Part shown: one piece after another, positions 29,069 through 38,066 of the stretch
How the letters are laid out: every line of letters begins with the position of its first letter
Position numbering within the stretch: the stretch's first letter is position 1
Assembly (NCBI GenBank): GCA_014376935.1
Contig: JACMQO010000105.1
Span: 1-60,168, forward strand
Direction: 5' to 3'
DNA from: Bdellovibrio sp.
GTDB taxonomy: Bacteria > Bdellovibrionota > Bdellovibrionia > Bdellovibrionales > Bdellovibrionaceae
Length of the DNA stretch: 60,168 nucleotides
Position numbers and translations under genes: made by a program
Notes under the pieces: generated by a model
Databases searched by the model: none
Told to the model about the DNA's origin: nothing
What the model saw: only the letters and a program-made list of their open reading frames with translations

Positions 29069-29100
29069 TTGGAACCAGACCTAGTTCCATGTTGGAACCA
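29069..29100. promoter_or_regulatory. Direct and inverted copies of TTGGAACCA
   Basis: TTGGAACCA occurs at 29069-29077 and again at 29092-29100, 23 bases apart, and between them lies an inverted relative CTAGTTCCA (29081-29089). Spacing near two helical turns and the position 80-110 bases upstream of the TPR gene are what an operator would show. The binding protein is unknown. Confidence 0.4.
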
Positions 29101-29186
29101 AAAATGGCGTTTAACTATCTAAAACCACTCTACTTTTTCTAATACCGTTTCAGAATGTGGCACAGCAGTTGCTTTAAAAGTTAGTC

Positions 29187-29309
29187 ATGATGAAGTGGTT
29201 AATAGCAACGTACATAATTGTTGTCTTAGTTTTCTCGGCGAAAGCTAAAGCTATGAACCCCGAATCAGACACTTTGCTTCATGTTTTTAATCATCAGGCG
29301 AATGTGTAA
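29187..29309 (+). CDS. Possible 40-residue secreted peptide
   Basis: This short frame encodes 40 residues. Positions 1-22 look like a signal peptide (MMKWLIATYIIVVLVFSAKA), with AKA or KAKA as the cut, leaving a mature peptide of roughly 18 residues ending HQANV. No strong ribosome site is seen (AAAAG upstream), so confidence is limited. It lies in an otherwise gene-free 813-base stretch, just upstream of a candidate structured RNA and a terminator on the same strand. Confidence 0.4.
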   Translation: MMKWLIATYIIVVLVFSAKAKAMNPESDTLLHVFNHQANV

Positions 29310-29356
29310 TCGAATAAAAGTTCAGGATCCCCTCCCAGGCTTTTCTTCAAACACAT

Positions 29357-29530
29357 TTGTCAGATGAGTAGTTTTACAAAACCTGTCGGATCAAACTGAC
29401 AATTCGTTTTAGTGCCTCAGTCATGGCCCCTCCTTGACTGAGGTTCAAGTTTCTCTTCTGAATGTCGCCTCTCCCCTTTTTTAGTTTTTATTATTTAATC
29501 CTGAGCTTTTTGGCTTGGGATTTTTTTTGC
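29357..29530 (+). ncRNA. Candidate structured small RNA
   Basis: Three successive foldable elements lie on one strand: TTGTCAG/CTGACAA (29357-29363 with 29396-29402) enclosing GTTTT/AAAAC; a nine-pair perfect hairpin CCTCAGTCA/TGACTGAGG (29415-29423 with 29435-29443); and a terminator-like hairpin with a T-run ending at 29528. Regular stems followed by an intrinsic terminator, without a coding frame, suggest an sRNA or a 3' UTR of the small frame upstream. No known RNA family was recognised and the promoter is not located. Confidence 0.35.
29497..29528 (+). terminator. Intrinsic terminator in the gene-free stretch
   Basis: A ten-pair stem (29497-29506 with 29513-29522, two G-U pairs) with a six-base loop is followed by eight T. 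It points to a transcript on + that starts somewhere in the preceding 350 bases. Confidence 0.75.
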
Positions 29531-29620
29531 TTTTTGTATCGAGGTTTATTTTGCGTAGGTTTTACTTGTCGCAGCTGATTTAGGGTACAGCTAATTGTGT
29601 CCATCCATGTGAGGGCCTTT

Positions 29621-29643
29621 CAAATGGCCGTCGTGGCCATTTG
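29621..29643. repeat. Perfect 9-bp inverted repeat
   Basis: CAAATGGCC and GGCCATTTG flank GTCGT. There is no T-run, so it is not an intrinsic terminator. It could be an operator or an RNA hairpin. Confidence 0.5.
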
Positions 29644-29802
29644 ATCGAGAGTTTAAGCTAGTACGATTTATATTTTTTGATTTTTTATTTTGAGTATTTG
29701 CACTCTAACTTTTCGACCCACGATGGGCCGAAAACAGCAATCGCAAGGACGGAAAAGTTAACGAACTAATCCTCTCTGCGTTTGTGGAAACTCTCGAGCA
29801 AA

Positions 29803-31053
29803 CTAAACGCGCGTAACTTTCGCGCCTAACTGACCCAATTTACCTTCTAAATTTTCATAACCACGATCTAAGTGGTAAATACGATTTACTAAAGTTTCAC
29901 CTTTAGCTACTAACCCCGCCAAGACTAACGAAGCACTGGCGCGAAGATCTGTCGCCATGACCGGAGCCGCCGTTAAGCCGCCTGGTCTACCGCGCACAAC
30001 TGCGACTTGTGTTTTTGGAGTAATGTCTGCGCCTAAACGCATAAGTTCAGTGACGTGCATGAAGCGATTTTCAAAAACTGTTTCTGAGATGATGCTGGTG
30101 CCATTAGCGACAGTCATCAATGCCATGAACTGTGCTTGAAGATCTGTTGGAAATAATGGATGTGGAGCCGTTGAAATATCAGTCGCGTCCCATTTTGCTA
30201 AAGGGTGTACACGCATCGTCGTTGCCGTCGTGTCGATTTTAAAACCGCAGTCTTTCATTTTTAAAATTAACGCTTCTAAATCTTCGGGTCTGCAGTTTTC
30301 GACCGTGACGTCTCCGCCCGTGATCGCCCCGGCGATTAATAATGTACCGGCCTCGATGCGATCGGCCATAATTTCATGAGTAGCCGCATGAAGTTTTTCA
30401 ACGCCTTCGATTCTGATAACGCCCGTGCCGTGACCGGAAACTTTCGCTCCCATTTTATTTAAGTAGTTTCCTAAGTTTACGATCTCTGGTTCTTTGGCGG
30501 CGTTTTCGATGATTGTTGTGCCTTCAGCTAATGTGGCTGCCATCATTAAATTTTCGGTTCCACCAACTGTCGTTTTTTCGAAAAGAACTGTGGCTCCTTT
30601 TAATTTTTTGGCTTTCGCTAAAACGTAGCCCTCTTTAAGTTCGATCGTTGCACCTAGTGACTTCATGGCATCTAAGTGAAGATCGATCGGACGAGTTCCG
30701 ATCGCGCAACCACCTGGCAACGAAACAACCGCTTCACCGTATTTGGCTAAGATTGGCCCTAAGCACAAAATACTGGCGCGCATTTTTCTGACTAGTTCAT
30801 AGCTAGCTTCAAACGAAGTTAATTTTTCAACGTGAACCGAAAAGGTGTTGCCGTCGCGCTTTGTCGTGCAACCAAGGCTTGCTAGTAGGTCGGCGGTTGA
30901 TTCGATATCTTTTAGTAGTGGAACATTGGTAAATGTATGTTCACCTTCAGCAAGTAAAGTTGAAAATAAAATTGGTAAGGCTGCGTTTTTTGCGCCGCTA
31001 GTTTTAACGTGTCCGTTTAATTGATAGCCACTTTGAATGAGCATTCTGTCCAT
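29803..31053 (-). CDS. murA: UDP-N-acetylglucosamine 1-carboxyvinyltransferase
   Basis: MurA transfers enolpyruvate from PEP to UDP-GlcNAc, the first committed step of peptidoglycan synthesis and the fosfomycin target. The ATG at 31053 gives 416 residues, matching the family; an upstream in-frame ATG would add 28 residues overlapping prmC and is unlikely. Lys22 in SGAKNAALP and the loop GGCAIGTRP with Cys116 are conserved, so the enzyme should be fosfomycin-sensitive in principle. It is the last gene of prfA-prmC-murA. Confidence 0.97.
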   Translation of the reverse strand: MDRMLIQSGYQLNGHVKTSGAKNAALPILFSTLLAEGEHTFTNVPLLKDIESTADLLASLGCTTKRDGNTFSVHVEKLTSFEASYELVRKMRASILCLGPILAKYGEAVVSLPGGCAIGTRPIDLHLDAMKSLGATIELKEGYVLAKAKKLKGATVLFEKTTVGGTENLMMAATLAEGTTIIENAAKEPEIVNLGNYLNKMGAKVSGHGTGVIRIEGVEKLHAATHEIMADRIEAGTLLIAGAITGGDVTVENCRPEDLEALILKMKDCGFKIDTTATTMRVHPLAKWDATDISTAPHPLFPTDLQAQFMALMTVANGTSIISETVFENRFMHVTELMRLGADITPKTQVAVVRGRPGGLTAAPVMATDLRASASLVLAGLVAKGETLVNRIYHLDRGYENLEGKLGQLGAKVTRV

Positions 31054-31108
31054 AAAGAAAACCTTTCCGGTTAACGAAGGTGATTTTAAGATTTGAAAGA
31101 AGATGTGA

Positions 31109-31963
31109 TTATCGAACGCCTTTGATGACGCGATCAAGTCCCGACAAGTCTTTTACAACTTGTACTGTAGAAAAAAGATCTAAAGATTGAAAGTGTTTTT
31201 TCATCTGTTCGCCTTGTTGATAACCCATTTCAAAGGCCATCAGGCCAGCGGGTTTTAAAGTGGGTGCAAATATTTTAGACCACTCTGTCAAAAGCTGATA
31301 ACCTTGTTGCTCTGCAAATAGTGCTTCGCTGGGTTCGAACTTTTTGACCATGGCTTCTGTTTGTGGATCATCAACGGCGATGTACGGTGGGTTTGATAAA
31401 ATAATATCAAAATTACCCAAATCAGAAACTTTTAGGTCATTTACATTTTTTAATAGTAATTCTGCACGATCAGAAACTTTTAGCGCTTCAGCATTCTTTT
31501 TTAAAAATGCGAAAGCGGCGTCAGACCTTTCCACGCTAACAAGTGTGGCATCTAAAACATTTTTTACGACGGCTAAACCAACGCAACCAGATCCTGCACC
31601 TAAATCAAGAATGCGTGGCGCTTCTAATTTCTTATTTTTAATAAAGTCTAAAGCCATTTCAACTAGAAGTTCTGTTTCGGGTCTTGGAATAAGTACGCCT
31701 GGGCCAACGTGAAACTCTAATCCGTAAAATCCTTTATCTTCCGTGATATAAGCTACAGGTTCGCCTAGGCTACGACGTTTGACGACTTCGCGACAGTCAG
31801 AGATTTCTTTTTCAGTTAACGGAGAATCATATTTTAAATAAAGCTGCATCCGCTCTAGCTTTAAAGCGTGCGCGATTAGAAGTTCGGCCTCAAGCCGGGC
31901 CGATTCAAATTTTTTGTCTTTAAAAAACTGAATCGACTTATCTAGAACTTCTTTTAATTTCAT
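31109..31963 (-). CDS. prmC: Release factor glutamine methyltransferase PrmC
   Basis: PrmC methylates the Gln of the GGQ motif in RF1 and RF2. The 284-residue protein has an N-terminal helical substrate domain, ILDLGAGSGCVGL (SAM-binding, about 118-130) and NPPY (191-194). It lies ten bases downstream of prfA, its substrate gene, a very common pairing. Confidence 0.97.
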   Translation of the reverse strand: MKLKEVLDKSIQFFKDKKFESARLEAELLIAHALKLERMQLYLKYDSPLTEKEISDCREVVKRRSLGEPVAYITEDKGFYGLEFHVGPGVLIPRPETELLVEMALDFIKNKKLEAPRILDLGAGSGCVGLAVVKNVLDATLVSVERSDAAFAFLKKNAEALKVSDRAELLLKNVNDLKVSDLGNFDIILSNPPYIAVDDPQTEAMVKKFEPSEALFAEQQGYQLLTEWSKIFAPTLKPAGLMAFEMGYQQGEQMKKHFQSLDLFSTVQVVKDLSGLDRVIKGVR

Positions 31964-31972
31964 TTTTTATTT

Positions 31973-33052
31973 CTAATTTCCTGAAGCGGATTGTCTTTTT
32001 AAGGCTTCAGCTTGGAAGTTGGCGATAATCGGATCGATTAAAATTTCAAACTGACCGGTCATCACTTGGTCTAACTGATGGACCGTTAATCCGATGCGAT
32101 GATCTGTGATGCGTGTTTGTGGAAAATTATACGTACGAATACGCTCTGAACGATCGCCCGTTCCGATTTGATCAAGACGCGCATCAGACGCTTCTTTTAA
32201 ACGTTTGTCGTCTTCAATCTGTTGCAATTTCATTCCTAAGATCTTAAACGCTTTTTCTTTATTCGACGTTTGTGATTTACCCTCTTGGCAATGCACTAGA
32301 ATTCCAGTTGGGACGTGATGAAGACGAACCGCTGATTCGGTTCTGTTGACCGACTGTCCACCCGCTCCGCTGGCGCGCATAACGTCGATCGTGATATCTT
32401 TCATGTCGATCTTCACTTTCACTTCATCGACTTCGGGGATGATCGCCACCGTTACTGTAGACGTATGAATGCGGCCCGCTGATTCCGTTTTAGGAACACG
32501 CTGCACGCGGTGAACGCCTGATTCATATTTCATTTTACTGAAAACCGAATCGCCAGAGATTGTCGCGATGACCTCTTTAGCTCCTCCGACGTTTCCGTCA
32601 GAGTACGATACAAGTTCTACTTTCCAACCTTGCTTATTGGCGTAAGTGACGTAGCCACGGAATAGTTCATCCGCGAATAACGAAGCTTCATCGCCACCGG
32701 CACCGGCACGAATTTCTAGAAGAATATTTTTATCGTCGTTAGGATCTTTCGGAATTAACGAAATTTTTAATTCGGCTTCGATTCTTGGAAGGTCGGTTTC
32801 AATCTCTTTAATTTCTTCGCGGATCATTTCTTTCATTTCGGGATCAGATTCAGAAGTTAAAAGCATTTTGCTGGCTTTTAAATTTTCTGTTTTCTTTTTG
32901 AAATCTCGGTAAAGAACCACGATCTTTTCTAGATCTGAAAGTTCTTTCATCAAGGCGCGATATTGCGTTTGGTTCGAAGCAACATCGGGCCTTTGTAAAG
33001 CCATGTTTACTTCTTCATACCGCGAATCAACCTGATCAAGTTTTGAAAACAT
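31973..33052 (-). CDS. prfA: Peptide chain release factor 1
   Basis: RF1 ends translation at UAG and UAA. The 359-residue protein carries GGQ (231-233) and, in the codon-recognition loop region, a PKT tripeptide (187-189) in place of the PxT motif PAT of E. coli, consistent with RF1. The ATG at 33052 gives the normal length. It follows rpmE, separated by a terminator, and leads into prmC and murA. Confidence 0.97.
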   Translation of the reverse strand: MFSKLDQVDSRYEEVNMALQRPDVASNQTQYRALMKELSDLEKIVVLYRDFKKKTENLKASKMLLTSESDPEMKEMIREEIKEIETDLPRIEAELKISLIPKDPNDDKNILLEIRAGAGGDEASLFADELFRGYVTYANKQGWKVELVSYSDGNVGGAKEVIATISGDSVFSKMKYESGVHRVQRVPKTESAGRIHTSTVTVAIIPEVDEVKVKIDMKDITIDVMRASGAGGQSVNRTESAVRLHHVPTGILVHCQEGKSQTSNKEKAFKILGMKLQQIEDDKRLKEASDARLDQIGTGDRSERIRTYNFPQTRITDHRIGLTVHQLDQVMTGQFEILIDPIIANFQAEALKRQSASGN

Positions 33053-33081
33053 ATCTTCAATCCTAACGAAAGAGCGTTCAG

Positions 33082-33112
33082 AAAAAACAAAAGCGGCTGT
33101 TAGGCCGCTTTG
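33082..33112 (-). terminator. Terminator between rpmE and prfA
   Basis: On the minus strand, a seven-pair stem AAGCGGC/GCCGCTT (33091-33110) is followed by TTGTTTTTT. It separates the rpmE transcript from prfA, at least in part. Confidence 0.85.
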
Positions 33113-33160
33113 TATAAGTACTCCATCGTCTTTGGATGACGGAGACTTCGATATTTGTAG

Positions 33161-33442
33161 TTACTTAGTAGTAGCTGGAGTTGCTGCTGCTTTTGGCTCT
33201 GGCTTGCTGTAACGTTTTTTGAAACGATCAATACGACCTTCTGTATCCATAATACGTTGCTTGCCTGTGTAGAACGGGTGAGAAGCAGATGAAATCTCAA
33301 CTTTAATAAGAGGGTACTCTTTACCGTCTTCCCATTTTACTTTATCTTTAGAGTCCATAGTCGACGTGCCTAAAAATTGAAAATCACATGACATGTCTTT
33401 GAACACGACTTGTCTAACTTTAGGGTGTAAATTCTCTTTCAT
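33161..33442 (-). CDS. rpmE: 50S ribosomal protein L31, zinc-independent type
   Basis: The ATG at 33442 has an AAGGA ribosome site six bases away and gives 93 residues starting [17 protein letters not shown] longer frame from 33556 is not credible. The usual zinc cysteines (CxxC pair) are absent; only one Cys remains at about 18. The loop and [13 protein letters not shown] segment match the type B/YkgM form of L31 that works without zinc. An Ala/Pro/Lys tail closes the protein. It is followed by a terminator before prfA. Confidence 0.92.
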   Translation of the reverse strand: MKENLHPKVRQVVFKDMSCDFQFLGTSTMDSKDKVKWEDGKEYPLIKVEISSASHPFYTGKQRIMDTEGRIDRFKKRYSKPEPKAAATPATTK

Positions 33443-33619
33443 AAATATTCCTTTTATTGATTTTGAAGACTTAGGTGATAACATATTCATTGGCCTTAGC
33501 TCAAGAGAAAAGCATCGTCGCGGCAAGTATTCTAGATTTCTTAACGATTGAATCAACCTTTGCTATATATCGAAAAGTTGTCGTATTTATTAGTGATATT
33601 AATAACTTAGGTGGTCTAT

Positions 33620-34303
33620 TTGAAAACAGCAGTCGTTATTGGAGCAACAGGGCTAATCGGACAAATCTTAGTTGATAAACTAGCCCAAGACAGAACTTGG
33701 TCACAAATCTTAGCGATTACCCGCAAACCGACTACCTGGGCGAACCCGAAAGTTCGCACTTTAGTGTTCGATTTCAAACAGTGGGAAAGCTTGGATTTAC
33801 AGATTCAATCCTTTGGTGGCCGTGCTGATTTAAATTTTTTTTGCTGTTTGGGAACTACGATTATGGCGGCCGGGTCGGAAGAGGCATTTCGTAAAGTCGA
33901 TCATGATGCGGTTGTTAGTTTTACCAAAGTCGCGTCACGTTGTTCTGCTGAAAATCTTTTTGTGGTTTCAGCCTTGGGCGCCGACGTGAATTCTTCTGTT
34001 TTTTATAATCGCACAAAAGGCGAGATGGAGCGCGACGTTCAAGCCGTGTCCTTAAAGGCTGTTTATTTTTTGCGTCCTAGTTTGCTGTTGGGGGACCGTG
34101 GTCAATTTAGGTTGTTCGAGCGCCTAGCGATCATGAGTGCGCCCATTTATACTCCACTGCTGTTTGGATCCTTAAAAAAGTATCGTCCCGTGAAGGCCAG
34201 CTCTGTGGCGAATGCGATGATCAACATCGCCGCGAAGAAAATCACGGCTTCGAAATTTATTGAAAATGAATCCATTGAACATTTTGCGGCCATACATAAC
34301 TAA
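33620..34303 (+). CDS. NAD(P)-binding Rossmann oxidoreductase, TIP30/HTATIP2-like
   Basis: The TTG at 33620 has a TAGGTGG ribosome site and gives 227 residues; a GTG three codons upstream is possible. The N-terminus reads AVVIGATGLIGQILV (GxxGxxG nucleotide site), and FYNRTKGEMERDV carries the Tyr-x-x-x-Lys pair of the short-chain dehydrogenase/reductase superfamily. The layout matches the atypical SDR branch with HTATIP2 and YcaM-like proteins. The substrate is unknown. It is alone on + between genes on -. Confidence 0.78.
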   Translation: MKTAVVIGATGLIGQILVDKLAQDRTWSQILAITRKPTTWANPKVRTLVFDFKQWESLDLQIQSFGGRADLNFFCCLGTTIMAAGSEEAFRKVDHDAVVSFTKVASRCSAENLFVVSALGADVNSSVFYNRTKGEMERDVQAVSLKAVYFLRPSLLLGDRGQFRLFERLAIMSAPIYTPLLFGSLKKYRPVKASSVANAMINIAAKKITASKFIENESIEHFAAIHN

Positions 34304-34342
34304 ATTCAGTGTGGATATCTTTTTGAACTATCATTAATACCT

Positions 34343-34399
34343 CTTATCCCCGATGTTTGCCGTTGGTACGACGTGCCAACGGCAAACATCGGGGATAAG
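34343..34399. repeat. Long perfect inverted repeat (24 bp arms, 9-base loop)
   Basis: Arms at 34343-34366 and 34376-34399 are perfectly complementary; three more pairs can form in the loop, one of them a wobble. It lies between converging genes (33620-34303 on + and 34558-35439 on -) and has no T-run on either side. The length and perfection are far beyond a usual terminator. Possible readings are an atypical bidirectional terminator, a mobile palindrome or a recombination site. Confidence 0.85.
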
Positions 34400-34499
34400 G
34401 CTGGTCCCGACTTTGAATGAATTTTAATAGCTAAACTTATTTTTTACTAATTTCTTTAGTTTCGCGGGTACATCAGTCACTGAAGGTCGTATTTTCTTC

Positions 34500-34535
34500 A
34501 GAAAAAGAAATGCTGTTGAGGAAGTTAACAGCATT
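34500..34535 (-). terminator. Terminator after the rho-coupled gene
   Basis: Read on -, a nine-pair hairpin (34527-34535 with 34509-34517) is followed by TTTCTTTTTCT. A larger fold is possible: 34475-34486 pairs with 34538-34550 around one bulged base. It ends the rho transcript. Confidence 0.75.
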
Positions 34536-34557
34536 CACCTTGCAGTGACTTCATTCT

Positions 34558-35439
34558 TTACTCGCTGACTTCTAGATTTGGAACTAAAACGGATTCGACT
34601 TGTAAGCAGTTGTTTTCGTTTTTGAAAATAAGGCCTACTTTTTCGGTGTCTTTACTTTTAATTGAAACAACGACGTCGTCTTGTTCTGGTTCTTCCTTAG
34701 GTTCGTCGACGGTAATAGTGCCTTCAGTTAATTTTGAAATTATTTGAATGGCTGACGAAATTTTTTCTGGGCAGCCCAAGTCTGATTCCGGCTGACCTAA
34801 CCAAATAGTTTTTTCGTTCGAAAGCATTTGCTTTAGAACATCAAAGTTTTTGCTTTGAAGCTGCGGCAGCACAGTCGTTTTGAAATTGGCCACATTCACG
34901 CAAAGTTTTTCTTTTGGTAACTCTAGCGATTCCATGTAGGCGTCGATCACGTGGTGTGAATCGCAACTAACAGGCCCCATGTAGAATTCCCATGGTTTTA
35001 AAGTCTTTGCGAACTCTAAAACTTCTTTTGCTTTGACCATATCTGTTTTGTAAGCCTGGTGGGCGATATCAACCGCTAGATCGGGATACATACCTTCACG
35101 GCGAAATGGCGATAAGAAATCGATCGAAAAATAAACTTCGCGGCAGTTGACCGCGTGGGCTTTGAATTCGTCTTCGATATCTTTAAAATTTTTCAGCGTC
35201 GTTAATTTCACGGCCGATTGCTGACACTCTTGTTGTAAATTCGAAGAGATCTCTGGAGCCCCTTCGAATTGTTCTTGCGATGAAGAATCCCCACCGCCTG
35301 ATAACAAGTTTTGAGTTTTGATTTTCGATAAAACCACGTAGCCGACTAATGCGACGGCTATCACGGCAACAGTAGCTGAAACCGCAAAAATGACTTTCAT
35401 ATTTCTTGAGGTTTGTTGGTCTTGTTGATTGTTATCCAT
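34558..35439 (-). CDS. Membrane-anchored protein coupled to rho
   Basis: This 293-residue protein has a short cytoplasmic N-terminus ([13 protein letters not shown]), a transmembrane helix at about 14-38, and an extracytoplasmic domain with six or so cysteines (for example [43 protein letters not shown]), which may form disulfides. No family was recognised. It overlaps the end of rho by eight bases, so its synthesis depends on rho translation. The function is unknown. Confidence 0.68.
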   Translation of the reverse strand: MDNNQQDQQTSRNMKVIFAVSATVAVIAVALVGYVVLSKIKTQNLLSGGGDSSSQEQFEGAPEISSNLQQECQQSAVKLTTLKNFKDIEDEFKAHAVNCREVYFSIDFLSPFRREGMYPDLAVDIAHQAYKTDMVKAKEVLEFAKTLKPWEFYMGPVSCDSHHVIDAYMESLELPKEKLCVNVANFKTTVLPQLQSKNFDVLKQMLSNEKTIWLGQPESDLGCPEKISSAIQIISKLTEGTITVDEPKEEPEQDDVVVSIKSKDTEKVGLIFKNENNCLQVESVLVPNLEVSE

Positions 35440-37333
35440 TCATACTCTTTAAGAAATCACCGTTAGTTTTAGCTCTTTCGATCTTATCCATTAAAAATTC
35501 CATCGCATCGACAACATTCATCGGTGCTAAAACTTTTCGGATGATCCACAGACGGTTTAAGTCAGCTTTATCAATTAAAAGATCTTCTTTACGTGTTCCT
35601 GATTTATTGATGTCTAAACAAGGGAAAATACGTTTTTCCATTAACTTACGATCTAAATGGATTTCGGCGTTACCAGTTCCTTTGAATTCTTCAAAGATAA
35701 CCTCATCCATTCTTGAACCTGTATCGATTAACGCTGTTGCGATAATTGTTAAAGACCCACCCTCTTCGATGTTACGTGCGGCACCGAAGAAACGTTTTGG
35801 TTTGTGTAAGGCATTTGAATCCACACCACCCGATAAGATTTTTCCTGATGGCGGAACAACCGTATTGTAAGCACGAGCTAAACGCGTGATAGAGTCTAGT
35901 AAAATAACCACGTCATGTTTATGTTCAACTAAACGTTTCGCTTTTTCTAAAACCATTTCGGCCACTTGAACGTGACGAGTTGGTGGTTCATCAAAAGTAG
36001 AAGAAACAACTTCACCTTTTACGGTCCGTTGCATGTCGGTAACTTCTTCTGGACGCTCATCGATTAGTAATACGATTAGTTTTACTTCGGGATGATTTGT
36101 AGAAATTGCATTCGCGATGTTTTGCATAAGAACAGTTTTACCCGTTCTTGGTGGAGCAACGATCAGCGCACGTTGTCCTTTCCCTAATGGTGACATCAAA
36201 TCAACAATACGAGTCGTCATCTCTGCCGGATTATGTTCAAGACGTAACATCTTGTTTGGATATAACGGCGTTAAGTTGTCGAATAAAATTTTATCTTTAC
36301 CTGATTCAGGTAATTCGTAATTTAAAGAATCAACTTTGATTAAAGCGAAATAACGTTCACCTTCTTTTGGCGGACGAACTGTTCCGGTAACCAAGTCACC
36401 CGTACGTAAACCAAATTTACGCATTTGTGACGGCGAAACGTAAATATCATCTGGGCCTGGTAAGTAATTGTAATCTGGTGAACGTAAGAAACCGTAACCA
36501 TCTGGTAGAATTTCTAATACGCCCGATCCGTAAATATCACCTAGTTTAGCGGCACGTTTTAAAATTTCGAAAACCATATCTTGGCGGCGCATGCCGGCTG
36601 CATTTTCAATTTTTAGTTTTGTTGCTAGATCAGTTAATACTTGAATGTTTTTTGATTTTAAATCTTTTGAATTGAGCCAGCTTTTTTCTTCGTCTGATAA
36701 ATTGATTTCAGCTAAGTCGATATCTGGTTCAGTATTTGTCGAATGGGTTTGATCTTGTGGTTGTTGATCGTTTTCATTTCGGCTGCTGTTGTTACGATCG
36801 AATCTTTCACGAAAGTTATCGCGGCGTGGGATATTGTTACTACCACCACCTTGATTATTGTTGTTGCGATATCCGCCTTGATTATTATTATTATTATTTT
36901 GCTGACGGTATCCCCCGCCTTGATTGCTTCCGCCACCTTGATTATTACTGCCGCCACCACCTTGGTTGTTGCTGTACTTTCTAAAATCACGACGCGGTTG
37001 GTTTTGATTATTGTTTTGTAGCGGCGCTGGGTTTTGCGTCGGTGCTGGTGCTGCAGAGGTTGCTGCCGGAGCTGGAGCTTGAACTTGAGAATTTTGCTCT
37101 GTTTTTTCTTGGGCTTGTGCTGCGGGAGCTTTAGATTCATTCGAAGAGTTTTGTGCAGAAGAAGCTTGTTGAACCGGTGCTACGTTTTCTGAGGTATTTT
37201 GTTTTTCTACCGGGGTGCTTTTTGCTTCAGTAAACTCTTTTTGCTCGGGCTGATTATTTTCAGCGGCATCTGCTTGAGGTTTAACGCGTGGTCTTTTTTT
37301 AGTGGCCTCAACTATAACTTCTTTTTTTGCCAA
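35432..37333 (-). CDS. rho: Transcription termination factor Rho with long N/G-rich extension
   Basis: Rho is the hexameric RNA helicase that ends untranslated transcripts. The core has the SAP-like N-terminal fold (from about 212), the cold-shock RNA site ([11 protein letters not shown]), the Walker A APPRTGKT (393-400), RPEEVTDM and the lid/secondary-site loops through [10 protein letters not shown]. The start is a TTG at 37333 backed by AAGGAG seven bases upstream. Before the core lies a 205-residue insert that is Q/A/P-rich and then very rich in Asn and Gly (105-170). The downstream gene overlaps it. Confidence 0.97.
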   Translation of the reverse strand: MAKKEVIVEATKKRPRVKPQADAAENNQPEQKEFTEAKSTPVEKQNTSENVAPVQQASSAQNSSNESKAPAAQAQEKTEQNSQVQAPAPAATSAAPAPTQNPAPLQNNNQNQPRRDFRKYSNNQGGGGSNNQGGGSNQGGGYRQQNNNNNNQGGYRNNNNQGGGSNNIPRRDNFRERFDRNNSSRNENDQQPQDQTHSTNTEPDIDLAEINLSDEEKSWLNSKDLKSKNIQVLTDLATKLKIENAAGMRRQDMVFEILKRAAKLGDIYGSGVLEILPDGYGFLRSPDYNYLPGPDDIYVSPSQMRKFGLRTGDLVTGTVRPPKEGERYFALIKVDSLNYELPESGKDKILFDNLTPLYPNKMLRLEHNPAEMTTRIVDLMSPLGKGQRALIVAPPRTGKTVLMQNIANAISTNHPEVKLIVLLIDERPEEVTDMQRTVKGEVVSSTFDEPPTRHVQVAEMVLEKAKRLVEHKHDVVILLDSITRLARAYNTVVPPSGKILSGGVDSNALHKPKRFFGAARNIEEGGSLTIIATALIDTGSRMDEVIFEEFKGTGNAEIHLDRKLMEKRIFPCLDINKSGTRKEDLLIDKADLNRLWIIRKVLAPMNVVDAMEFLMDKIERAKTNGDFLKSMNG

Positions 37334-37581
37334 GACTTGCTCCTTGTGGCTTTAAATATATCTGATTAGATAATTTACGGGGGTTTGTTGGTAATCGAAT
37401 TCCTTAGAATTTTTTGATTGATTGGATTGTCATGTATGACGACCCGATTACTATCTCTTAATCCCCGGACCAAAGTCAACAAAACACCAGAAAGCGTACC
37501 AAAACGAGAATTCTTTAATTTTTTCCAACAGTTAGCCGATATGACCTTACCACCAAAGAAACATAACTCGGAGGTTATTGA

Positions 37582-37947
37582 ATGGAAACTATGAATTCGC
37601 CGGCACCGCGTACGCCACTTAACTTGGATGTTTCGTTTAGGCGTAATTATGCTCGACAAGATACGACTGGCATTCTTAAAAACATCAGCTTGTCTGGTGC
37701 TTTTTTAGAGATTTCAAATCACGATTTGCGGGTTGATGAAAAAGTTAACTTAACTTTTATCGTTGGTTCGCGCGAGCGTAAAATTTCGGCGCAAATTATT
37801 TGGAAGAACTCTTACGGAGCAGGTATTAAATTTTTACCTTTAAATAACCGCGACGTTCAAATCGTTGATGATTTAATTTACTTTGTTGAATCGAAACGCA
37901 TTGGTCACCGTGGGATCTTAGACGGCATCCTTAAAAAAGTTGCGTAA
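37582..37947 (+). CDS. PilZ-domain protein
   Basis: PilZ domains bind cyclic-di-GMP. The 121-residue protein contains FRRNYARQ with the basic cluster expected before the first strand, and the NISLSGAFLEI motif in place of D/NxSxxG, followed by hydrophobic strands (VNLTFIVG, KISAQIIW, GAGIKFL). A GGAGG ribosome site lies upstream of the ATG. It is transcribed away from rho, with 248 bases between, and ends at a bidirectional terminator. Stand-alone PilZ proteins often govern motility or surface behaviour. Confidence 0.88.
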   Translation: METMNSPAPRTPLNLDVSFRRNYARQDTTGILKNISLSGAFLEISNHDLRVDEKVNLTFIVGSRERKISAQIIWKNSYGAGIKFLPLNNRDVQIVDDLIYFVESKRIGHRGILDGILKKVA

Positions 37948-38004
37948 CGTTTAGATACCGGACCTACATTTAAAAAATCACATTCTCATCTTTAGTGGTG
38001 ATAA

Positions 38005-38036
38005 TAAAAAAAGGGAGCATTAAGCTCCCTTTTACT
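38005..38036. terminator. Bidirectional terminator
   Basis: AAAGGGAGC/GCTCCCTTT (38010-38018 with 38024-38032) with a five-base loop and A/T-runs on both sides. It serves the PilZ gene on + and the LysM lipoprotein on -. Confidence 0.88.
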
Positions 38037-38066
38037 TTTCTTAATTTTATTTTTGTTTTCTAAAAA

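Larger units (their letters stand above)
29310..29802. other. Gene-free stretch, 493 bases
   Basis: No open frame with a plausible ribosome site was found here. It contains a candidate structured RNA with a terminator (29357-29530), a tight hairpin (29621-29643), and another imperfect hairpin TTTTCGaCCC/GGGcCGAAAA (29710-29734). The last lies about 70 bases after the murA stop and lacks a T-run on either strand, so it is not counted as a terminator. Confidence 0.5.

Noticed and set aside
29710-29734. Hairpin TTTTCGaCCC/GGGcCGAAAA as murA terminator
   Set aside because: It has no T-run on either strand and lies about 70 bases past the stop, so I do not call it a terminator.
33475-33675. Frame on + across the rpmE/oxidoreductase gap
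   Set aside because: No ribosome site, and it runs out of frame into the oxidoreductase gene.
34343-34399. Calling the long palindrome an intrinsic terminator
   Set aside because: The stem is far longer than usual and there is no T-run; it is listed as a repeat instead.
36830-37010. Tandem DNA repeats
   Set aside because: The repeated units are the Asn/Gly codons of rho (NQGGG and similar) and need no separate repeat call.
36712-37140. Long open frames in other frames over the rho N-terminus
   Set aside because: They arise from the biased, repeated codons of the N/G-rich extension and have no ribosome sites.
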